Positions 51,770 to 61,338 of a stretch of 64,000 nt of DNA are shown piece after piece. Within the stretch, counting starts at the first letter, position 1; each line of letters opens with the position of its first letter. The notes below the pieces were generated by a model. It was not told the origin of the DNA, did not search any database, and worked only from the letters and a program-made list of their open reading frames with translations. The DNA comes from Cepaea nemoralis (Eukaryota; Mollusca; Gastropoda; Stylommatophora; Helicidae), in the NCBI GenBank assembly GCA_014155875.1, contig JACEFZ010024504.1, positions 62,001-126,000 on the forward strand, written 5' to 3'. The translations under genes and the position numbers were made by a program.

Positions 51770-53339
51770 GTGAAAAACCTTTATAATGATAACAGAGAGG
51801 AACAGTATGATATTAGATTTAATAATGAAGGACCGCCAATTTTGAAGATGGAGGTTCGAAATGTTCTTAAGCATATGAAAGCTGGCAAGGCCCCCGGTGC
51901 AGATAACATCACAACAGAAATGATTAAAGCTTTAGAAGAATTTGGACTAGATCAAGTAACCAGACTGCTGAACACATTATATAATAATGTAGATATACCT
52001 TCTGAATTATGTAACTGTATTTATTGCAATCCCAAAGAAATCAGGAACCTTGGAATGTGATCAACATAGAACAATTAGTATAATGAGTCACATCACAAAG
52101 ATTTTGCTACGAATTATCATGCAAAGAGTGAGGAAGAAAATACAACCTGAAATAGGGGAAGAACAATGTGGGTTTGTAGAAGGCAAGGGTACAGTAAATG
52201 CTGTGTATATGCTGCGAACAGTTATTGAACGTGCTTTAGAAGTAAACAAGGATATACATCTTTGCTTCATTGACTACACAAAGGCTTTTGATAGAGTTAG
52301 ACATGTCAACATGGTGGATATGCTTGCAGATCTACAAATTGATGGGAAAGACATTAGACTTATAAAAAACATATATTGGAAACAACAAGCTGCCATAAGG
52401 ATTGATAATGAAGTGGGACAATATCAACCTATTAAGAGAGGTGTTAGGCAGGGATGTGTAATGTCTCCAGATCTTTTTTCCCTATACAGTGAAAATATTT
52501 TCAGAAATGTAGAAGATATAAATGGAATCAGCATTGGAGGACGAAACATCAATAACATTAGATATGCAGATGATACAGTATTGATTGCAGACAATGCACA
52601 GGATCTGCAACAATTAGTAGACGCTGTTGTTGTACACAGTGAGCAGCTGGGGTTGGAATTAAATTGTAAGAAGACACAGGTTATGGTCGTCACTAGGAAG
52701 AACGAAGTACCACAATGTAATATACAAGTAAATGGGAATATTCTTCAACAAGTGAATCGGTACAATTATCTCGGAACAGTCATAACATCTGATGGGAGAT
52801 GCCTTGAAGAGATTAGAACAAGAATCGCCATGGCGAAAGTAGCCTTTAGCAAGATGAAAAACATTCTGACCAATAAAAAGATGTCAATTGAAACGAGAAA
52901 AAGAGTGTTGAGGGGATACATAGAGCCTGTTCTTTTGTATGGATGTGAAACTTGGACAATATGCAGTCAAGCTGAAAAACATCTGATGGCTGCAGAAATG
53001 TGGTTTCTGAGGAAAATGCAAAGAATACCATGGACAGACAGAAAAACCAATGACCAAGTACTACAGGAGACAAATGAAAATCGTAAATTGATTAGAGAAA
53101 TTAGACGTAGACAGTCAAAATATTTTGGACGTGTTATGAGAAGAAATGGCTTGGAGAACTTAGTGACAACTGGCAAGATCGAAGGGAACAGACCAAGAGG
53201 AAGACCGAGAGGAAAATACCTGGATGGCTTGGCCACATGGCATGGACGAGACAGGAACACTGAGCTGATCCACGACTCTGGTGATCGAGTGAAATGGCGA
53301 GTCATGACCGCCCACGCTTACTGGATGGCACATGATTGA
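51770..53339 (+). CDS. L-B reverse transcriptase (two overlapping frames)
   Basis: Frame 51,770-52,060 holds HMKAGKAPGADNITTEMIKA. Frame 52,050-53,339 (429 aa) holds GFVEGKGTVNAVYMLR, HLCFIDYTKAFDRVRHVNMV (catalytic Asp), RGVRQGCVMSPDLFSLYSEN, NIRYADDTVLIADNAQDLQQ (catalytic Asp pair), NYLGTVITSDGRCLEE, PWTDRKTNDQVLQE, GRVMRRNGLENLVTTGKIEG and RPRGRPRGKYLDGLATWHGR. The two frames overlap by about 10 bp, so one small indel near 52,045 separates them. RT motifs look intact. Confidence 0.83.
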
Positions 53340-53354
53340 TTGATTGATTTATGT

Positions 53355-54480
53355 AGATGATGCCTGCTTTTTGTTTTGGGGAGAGTGTAAAGATTTGCCA
53401 GTGTGTTGCTGACACACCATCTATTTCCCCTTGCAGCTAATTAATGTTCTTTTTAACAATCTGGTGGCCACTGATACCTGTTAATTTGTGCTTTTTAGCA
53501 CCAGGTCATCTGTGTACATTGCCATTTTAATTCCATGTGTAGATCAGCAGCAAAGTCATTGATAAAGGTTAGGAAAAGTGTGTGGGACAGGAGGACCATC
53601 ATGGACACCATGACACAGTGGAACTTTCTTGCTCTTGAGTCATTCTGTCTGTACTCATGCTCTTCTGCTATGCAAGTATGCTTTCATCTATTTGTACATT
53701 TTCCATTTATTTATAGTTTCTCAGTTTCTTCACTATACCTTCTTTTCAGACTTTGTCATTTGTCAAATTTGTTTGTTTAGGTCTGTCTACGCAACAAGCA
53801 CCAGTTTCTTATCTTGGAATGTAATCCTTCATTTCTCTAGAAAGGTAGATTAACTGATGTTCCATAGATTAACACTGACGAAAGCCTGCCTGCTGTGGCA
53901 TAAGAATGTTTTTAATTTCAGTGCACCACTGTAGTCTGCGATCAATGATGTGCTTCGTTGTTTTACAAAGACAGCTGGCAAGACTAATTTGTCTGAAGCA
54001 GGAGGCAATGGAACTGTCTTTCTCTGGTTTTAGGAGAGGTATCATGATTGCTTCTCTCTAGATTTCTGAAACTCTACATAGTTCCCAGCAGTTATTGAAG
54101 ATCTGCAGCAGTCTTATCTTGGTTATTGTTCCTAGATTATTTTTGATTTCATTAGATATACTGTCGGCTCCAGGCGACTTTCTCATTTTCAATTTTTAAT
54201 TCACTGAGTGTGATATGTCCTCCAGTACCTCATATGCTATTTAATTCTTTCCATTATGTTGTTGTTTCTCTTGAATCTCTTATTTTTCTGGGTTAATTTC
54301 AGTATGCTGGTGCGATGCTTGTACATTGCCCAGTCTGCTTTCTTGTAGTTCCACCTCGAGAGGGTGCTGCTTTCACTTACAAGCTCATTTTCTACAGTTA
54401 GAAAGACTGGCCGGTGGTCACTGCCACCAAGTTGTTTCCCAACAACTCATGTAATGTTCCACTCCAGGTCTGGTGAATGA
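53355..54480 (-). pseudogene. L-C copy 2: RT region
   Basis: Minus-strand sequence collinear with 10,400-11,800 of copy 1. The words CCTGTCCCACACACTTTTCC, ACCTGGTGCTAAAAAGCAC and GTTTTTGTAAAACAACGAAG correspond to the VLSPTLFL, DDLVLW and FRQSxxTKDQ regions. No long open frame survives. Confidence 0.6.
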
Positions 54481-54489
54481 AAAGCCAGG

Positions 54490-55367
54490 TCAGGTATAGT
54501 TGTAGTATGCCATGATCTCGAATAGAAAGAAAAGTGGGTCGGACGGCTTGTTAATCAAGATGAATCTATTCTCGTCTTGCCAGTCTTCTAGTCTCTCTCC
54601 TCTCTGGTCCATGTGATCATAGCCCCAGCTCTGCGAGTGGCTGTTGAAGTCGCCACACACAATCATTTTTACTTTTAATGGTAGTGTGTCCAGTGCCTGT
54701 GGGCGGTTACTTGGACAGTAGTAATTGATTAGGTGAAGGTCTGTATTGCCTGTTTTAAGTTTAAGTGTCTGATAATCAGTCCCTTCCATGTAAACTTCAA
54801 TTTCGGAAGCAGTAATGGTATTTTTTTTACAAGGGTCAGTATCCCACCCTTTCGCCTGTCCTTTTGGTCAGATCGGTAACACTGGTAGCCTCTGATATTA
54901 AAGGCTATATTTTCGTTGCGGTAACTTTCTTGCAAGCAACATACTCTTACTTTGTCTTGGTCCATGATGTTTTCTAGTTCTTTTTTTTTTTTTTGCTGAC
55001 TCTCTCCGCATTCCAGTGCATTATTTTTAGTCTTGTTTTTTTTTTTCGGTATGGCCAGACGCTCTATTCTCAGGTCCCCTGGCTCCACAGGATATTTGAG
55101 AAGGACCAACAGTAGTTGTTGTTGGACCCTTTCAAGGCATAGGGCCCGGCACTGCACCTGCCTGGGGGTCCAAAGCAGGGCGAGTACCATAACATTTAGC
55201 AGTAGTCGACATATTTCATGGCGTGATTGCGTGGCATCCTGATTTCTGTGGTGCGCCTCCTGGATGGTTGCCTCCGTCTTCAGCACCTTTCCATTGCTAG
55301 AGGTCTTACTCGAGTTTAGGTGTGTAGGCATGCACACACGTCTCTGTGCATGCATGTACGTACACAC
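54490..55367 (-). pseudogene. L-C copy 2: 5' UTR end and endonuclease
   Basis: Frame 54,729-55,367 includes GDLRIERLAI, then (frame-shifted) NALECGESQQKKKKELENIM, VRVCCLQESYRNENIAFNIR and DRRKGGILTLVKK. Frame 54,490-54,789 includes DLHLINYYCPSNRPQALDTL and MIVCGDFNSHSQSWGYDHMD, QDENRFILINKPSDPLF. The EN motifs QE and GDFN are intact, and the WNAEG motif is reduced to ALECGES by a frame change. Confidence 0.75.
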
Positions 55368-55560
55368 ACATCTAGAGCGTTCTGGTTATTTCTCGGCGCC
55401 AGTGACTCTCCGCCGCCCCTTCTCCTGTTAGTTAAAACAGGTCCATTACGTGAAGGCCAGGAGTTGGACTTTTGCTGCAGTGGTTTTGAATGCACGAGCC
55501 ATTGGGGTATTTATGCAAGGTTGGGCGCTCACCCCAACCCCGCTCCCGGCTACATAACAG

Positions 55561-55721
55561 CAACATTTGGAACCCAGATTAACTGCTGAAAGCAGCCTCA
55601 CAAAGTTTCCAAAATAGTTGTCTACTGTTCTAATGATTGATTTTGTCTTGGTTGGTGTTGGTGATTGTAAATACTTTGGAAGACTAAATTCTATGTATTG
55701 ACATTCAGTTCGGTGAACAGG
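55561..55721. other. junction spacer before the satellite
   Basis: About 160 bp without recognised features between the L-C 5' end and the first satellite monomer. Confidence 0.4.
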
Positions 55722-58700
55722 AGTTGGATCTATCAGAGTGACGTTGGTGTAGAGACTCTCCTCCCAAACTTGGATCTATCAGAGTGAGGTTGGTGTAGAG
55801 ACTCTCCTCCCAAACTTGGATCTATCAGAGTGAGGTTGGTGTACAAGACTCACCTCCCAAACATGAATCTGTCAGAGTGAGGTTGGTGTAGAGACACTCC
55901 TCCCAAACTTGAATCTATCAGTGTGAGGTTGGTGTAGAGACTCTCCTGTCAAACTTGGATCTATCAAAGTGAGGTTGGTGTACAAGACTCACCTCCCAAA
56001 CTTGAATCTATCAGAGTGAGGTTGGTGTGGAGACTCTCCTCTTAAACATGGATCTATCAGAGTGAGGTTGGTGTAGAGACTCTCCTCCCAAACATGTATC
56101 TATCAGAGTGAGGTTGGTGTAGAGACTCTCCTCCCAAACTTGAATCTTTCAGAGTGAGGTTGGTGTAGAGACTCTCCTCCCAAACTTGAATCTATCATAG
56201 TGAGGTTGGTGTAGAGACTCTCCTCCCAAACATGGATCTATCAGAGTGAGGTTGGTGTAGAGACTCTCCTTCCAAACGTGGATCTATCAGAGTGAGGTTG
56301 GTGCACAAGACTCACCTCCCAAACTTGAATATGTCAGAGTGAGGTTGGTGTAGAGACTCTCCTCCCAAACTTGAATCTATCAGAGTGAGGTTGGTGTGGA
56401 GACTCTCCTCTTAAACATGGATCTATCAGAGTGAGGTTGGTGTAGAGACTCTCCTCCCAAACTTGAATCTCTCAGAGTGAGGTTGGTGTAGAGACTCTCC
56501 TCCCAAACGTGGATCTATCAGAGTGAGGTTGGTGCACAAGACTCACCTCCCAAACTTGAATATGTCAGAGTGAGGTTGGTGTATAGACTCTCCTCCCAAA
56601 CGTGGATCTATCAGAGTGAGGTTGGTGTAGAGACTCTCCTCCCAAACTTGGATCTATCAGAGTGAGGTTGGTGTACAAGACTCACCTCCCAAACATGAAT
56701 CTGTCAGAGTGAGGTTGGTGTAGAGACACTCCTCCCAAACTTGAATCTATCAGTGTGAGGTTGGTGTAGAGACTCTCCTGCCAAACTTGGATCTATCAGA
56801 GTGAGGTTGGTGTACAAGACTCACCTCCCAAACATGAATCTGTCAGAGTGAGGTTGGTGTAGAGACACTCCTCCCAAACTTGAATCTATCAGTGTGAGGT
56901 TGGTGTAGAGACTCTCCTGTCAAACTTGGATCTATCAGAGTGAGGTTGGTGTACAAAACTCCCCTCCCAAACTTGAATCTGTCAGAGTGAGGTTGGTGTA
57001 GAGACTCTCCTCCCAAACATGGATCTATCAGAGTGAGGTTGGTGCATAAGACTCACCTCCCAAACTTGAATCTATCAGAGTGAGGTTGGTGCACAAGACT
57101 CACCTCCCAATCTTGACTCTGTCAGAGTGATGTTGGTGTGGAGACTCTCCTCCCAAACTTGGATCTATCAGAGTGAGGTTGGTGTATAGACTCTCCTCCC
57201 AAACGTGGATCTATCAGAGTGAGGTTGGTGTATAGACTCTCCTCCCAAACGTGGATCTATCAGAGTGAGGTTGGTGCACAAGACTCACCTCCCAAACTTG
57301 CATCTGTCAGAGTGAGGTTGGTGTAGAGACTCTCCTCCCAAACGTGGATCTATCAGAGTGAGGTTGGTGCACAAGACTCACCTCCCAAACTTGAATATGT
57401 CAGAGTGAGGTTGGTGTAGAGACTCTCCTCCCAAACTTGAATCTATCAGAGTGAGGTTGGTGTGGAGACTCTCCTCTTAAACATGGATCTATCAGAGTGA
57501 GGTTGGTGTAGAGACTCTCCTCCCAAACTTGAATCTATCAGAGTGAGGTTGGTGTAGAGACTCTCCTCCCACACTTGAATCTCTCAGAGTGAGGTTGGTG
57601 TAGAGACTCTCCTCCCAAACGTGGATCTATCAGAGTGAGGTTGGTGCACAAGACTCACCTCCCAAACTTGAATATGTCAGAGTGAGGTTGGTGTATAGAC
57701 TCTCCTCCCAAACGTGGATCTATCAGAGTGAGGTTGGTGCATAAGACTCACCTCCCAAACTTGAATGTGTCAGAGTGAGGTTGGTGTAGAGACTCTCCGC
57801 CCAAACTTGAATCTATCATAGTGAGGTTGGTGTAGAGACTCTCCTCCCAAACATGGATCTATCAGAGTGAGGTTGGTGTAGAGACTCTCCTCCCAAACGT
57901 GGATCTATCAGAGTGAGGTTGGTGCACAAGACTCACCTCCCAAACTTGAATATGTCAGAGTGAGGTTGGTGTAGAGACTCTCCTCCCAAATTTGAATCTA
58001 TCAGAGTGAGGTTGGTGTGGAGACTCTCCTCTTAAACATGGATCTATCAGAGTGAGGTTGGTGTAGAGACTCTCCTCCCAAACATGTATCTATCAGAGTG
58101 AGGTTGGTGTAGAGACTCTCCTCCCAAACTTGAATCTTTCAGAGTGAGGTTGGTGTAGAGACTCTCCTCCCAAACTTGAATCTATCATAGTGAGGTTGGT
58201 GTAGAGACTCTCCTCCCAAACATGGATCTATCAGAGTGAGGTTGGTGTAGAGACTCTCCTTCCAAACGTGGATCTATCAGAGTGAGGTTGGTGCACAAGA
58301 CTCACCTCCCAAACTTGAATATGTCAGAGTGAGGTTGGTGTAGAGACTCTCCTCCCAAACTTGAATCTATCAGAGTGAGGTTGGTGTGGAGACTCTCCTC
58401 TTAAACATGGATCTATCAGAGTGAGGTTGGTGTAGAGACTCTCCTCCCAAACTTGAATCTATCAGAGTGAGGTTGGTGTAGAGACTCTCCTCCCAAACTT
58501 GAATCTCTCAGAGTGAGGTTGGTGTAGAGACTCTCCTCCCAAACGTGGATCTATCAGAGTGAGGTTGGTGCACAAGACTCACCTCCCAAACTTGAATATG
58601 TCAGAGTGAGGTTGGTGTATAGACTCTCCTCCCAAACGTGGATCTATCAGAGTGAGGTTGGTGCATAAGACTCACCTCCCAAACTTGAATGTGTCAGAGT

Positions 58701-60802
58701 GAGGTTGGTGTAGAGACTCTCCGCCCAAACTTGAATCTATCATAGTGAGGTTGGTGTAGAGACTCTCCTCCCAAACATGGATCTATCAGAGTGAGGTTGG
58801 TGTAGAGACTCTCCTCCCAAACGTGGATCTATCAGAGTGAGGTTGGTGCACAAGACTCACCTCCCAAACTTGAATATGTCAGAGTGAGGTTGGTGTAGAG
58901 ACTCTCCTCCCAAACTTGAATCTATCAGAGTGAGGTTGGTGTGGAGACTCTCCTCTTAAACATGGATCTATCAGAGTGAGGTTGGTGTAGAGACTCTCCT
59001 CCCAAACATGTATCTATCAGAGTGAGGTTGGTGTAGAGACTCTCCTCCCAAACTTGAATCTTTCAGAGTGAGGTTGGTGTAGAGACTCTCCTCCCAAACT
59101 TGAATCTATCATAGTGAGGTTGGTGTAGAGACTCTCCTCCCAAACATGGATCTATCAGAGTGAGGTTGGTGTAGAGACTCTCCTTCCAAACGTGGATCTA
59201 TCAGAGTGAGGTTGGTGCACAAGACTCACCTCCCAAACTTGAATATGTCAGAGTGAGGTTGGTGTAGAGACTCTCCTCCCAAACTTGAATCTATCAGAGT
59301 GAGGTTGGTGTGGAGACTCTCCTCTTAAACATGGATCTATCAGAGTGAGGTTGGTGTAGAGACTCTCCTCCCAAACATGTATCTATCAGAGTGAGGTTGG
59401 TGTAGAGACTCTCCTCCCAAACTTGAATCTGTCAGAGTGAGGTTGGTGTAGAGACTCTCCTCCCAAACATGGATCTATCAGAGTGAGGTTGGTGTAGAGA
59501 CTCTCCTCCCAAACGTGGATCTATCAGAGTGAGGTTGGTGCACAAGACTCACCTCCCAAACTTGAATATGTCAGAGTGAGGTTGGTGTAGAGACTCTCCT
59601 CCCAAACTTGAATATGTCAGAGTGAGGTTGGTGTAGAGACTCTCCTCCCAAACTTGAATCTATCAGAGTGAGGTTGGTGTAGAGACTCTCCTCCCAAACT
59701 TGAATCTATCAGAGTGAGGTTGGTGTAGAGACTCACCTCCCAAACTTGAATCTATCAGAGTGATGTTGGTGTAGAGACTCTCCTCCCAAACATGGATCTA
59801 TCAGAGTGAGGTTGGTGTAGAGACTCTCCTCCCAAACATGGATCTATCAAAGTGAGGTTGGTGTAGAGACTCTCCTCCCAAACATGGATCTATCAGAGTG
59901 AGGTTGGTGTAGAGACTCTCCTCCCAAACATGGATCTATCAGAGTGAGGTTGGTGTAGAGACTCTCCTCCCAAACATGGATCTGTCAGAGTGAGGTTGGT
60001 GTAGAGACTCTCCTCCCAAACATGGATCTCTCAGAGTGAGGTTGGTGTAGAGACTCTCCTCCCAAACATGGATCTCTCAGAGTGAGGTTGGTGTAGAGAC
60101 TCTCCTCCCAAACATGGATCTATCAGAGTGAGGTTTGTGTAGAGACTCTCCTCCCAAACATGGATCTATCAGAGTGAGGTTAGTGTAGATACTCTCCTCC
60201 CAAACATGGATCTATCAGAGTGATGTTGGTGTAGAGACTCTCTTCCCAAACTTGAATCTATCAGAGTGAGGTTGGTGTAGAGACTCACCTCCCAAACTTG
60301 AATCTGTCAGAGTGAGGTTGGTGTAGAGACTCTCCTCCCAAACTTGAATCTGTCAGAGTGAGGTTGGTGTAGAGACTCACCTCCCAAACTTGAATCTGTC
60401 AGAGTGAGGTTGGTGTAGAGACTCTCCTCCCAAACTTGAATCTGTCAGAGTGAGGTTGGTGTAGAGACTCTCCTCCCAAACATGGATCTATCAGAGTGAG
60501 GTTGGTGCACAAGACTCACCTCCCAAACTTGGATCTATTAGAGTGAGGTTGGTGTAGAGACTCACCTCCCAAACTTGAATCTGTCAGAGTGAGGTTGGTG
60601 TAGAGACTCACCTCCCAAACTTGAATCTGTCAGAGTGAGGTTGGTGTAGAGACTCACCTCCCAAACTTGAATTTGTCAGAGTGAGGTTGGTGTAGAGACT
60701 CTCCTCCCAAATTTGGATCTATCAGAGTGAGGTTGGTGTACAAGACTCACCTCCCAAACTTGAATCTATCAGAGTGAGGTTGGTGTAAAGACTCTCCTTC
60801 TA
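55722..60802. repeat. 46/47-bp satellite array, about 110 monomers
   Basis: A head-to-tail tandem array with consensus words ATCTATCAGAGTGAGGTTGG and TGTAGAGACTCTCCTCCCAA. Most monomers are 46 bp; a second type reading TGTACAAGACTCACCTCCCA or TGCACAAGACTCACCTCCCA is 47 bp. Variant positions (AACTTGAATC, AACATGGATC, AACGTGGATC, TATGTCAGAG) repeat in register and form longer units: 924 bp (20 monomers) between 57.8 and 59.2 kb, and 139 bp (3 monomers) around 56.67 kb. The last 1.2 kb is more homogeneous. No ORF, and no unique spacers. Confidence 0.95.
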
Positions 60803-61140
60803 AGCCAATACCACAGTACCATCTCCACAGAGATTGTGTTGCAGGGGTCTGCTTGTCCTCATCAAGCTTAGATGTGCACGACCAGTACTGGAACTTCGTA
60901 GCTACACAGAGACACATTAAGATGTAACCAGGTCATCATGCAGCACAGCATACACAGACTGGCTGAGATTAGGCCTAGGGTGGTCATGTTTCCTCCACAG
61001 GTTTTAGGTAACTCATCGTCAACTGACTCCAACACAATGCACATAAGGTAATTCCGTCTTTGAAATTATAGATTTGTAACACTGTAGTAATCTTAACAAA
61101 ACAATATTATTGATGTAAGCGCATTTAATCTCAAACCGAG
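60803..61140. other. flank of satellite, no feature
   Basis: Nothing recognised. Confidence 0.4.
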
Positions 61141-61338
61141 GTGACAGACATTTTCTTCTCTATTGTGCATGCAAGATCGTCTGAGTTGAAGATTCCCTTG
61201 TTTGAACAACATTCAAATATTAAATGTTGTATTTTGTTTGAGAAGTCAGTCTCAGAGACATTAACCTTGCTTTCAAATGCATATAGTGATAGAGCGATGA
61301 AGAGATTGAAATTTTATGAATGGCCTATGTATTTTTAA
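61141..61338 (+). pseudogene. mariner-type N-terminal HTH stub (65 aa)
   Basis: The frame contains EQHSNIKCCILFEKSVSETL followed by TLLSNAYSDRAMKRLKFYEW. This matches the first helix-turn-helix of mariner/SETMAR-related transposases (EQR-NIKFC-KLGKSATET--ML--AYGDEAMSR---FEW). The DDE catalytic domain does not follow. It is a truncated relic or a member of the short HTH-only family known from animal genomes. Confidence 0.65.

Larger units (their letters stand above)
50139..53346 (+). mobile_element. L-B LINE copy 3, full length 3.2 kb
   Basis: Bounded by ATTTATGT (50,131-50,138 and 53,347-53,354), inserted in L-C. It starts TGACTTCCGGTACAAAATTG, has a 5' UTR of about 320 bp, endonuclease, RT and a TGATTGATTGATT tail with almost no 3' UTR, as in RTE-like LINEs. 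It is the reference copy for the L-B fragments elsewhere. A few frameshifts and stops separate five frames. Confidence 0.88.
48950..55560 (-). mobile_element. L-C LINE (I-group) copy 2
   Basis: Minus-strand order: 5' UTR (55,560-55,030), endonuclease (55,030-54,480), linker and RT (54,430-53,355), then RNase H (49,300-48,950). A full-length L-B (50,139-53,346) and a SINE (49,846-50,089) split it. Visible EN parts: CCLQESYRNENIAFNIRGYQ, MIVCGDFNSHSQSWGYDHMD and the DHRPVFLT segment near 54,415. RT parts at 53,520-53,600 match VLSHTLFLTFINDFAADLH-type sequence. RNase H shows PSHCGALEHKRADQLASEGA. All frames are broken. Confidence 0.75.

Noticed and set aside
55722..60802. CRISPR-like direct repeats
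   Set aside because: Monomers are contiguous with no unique spacers, and the genome is eukaryotic. It is a satellite.
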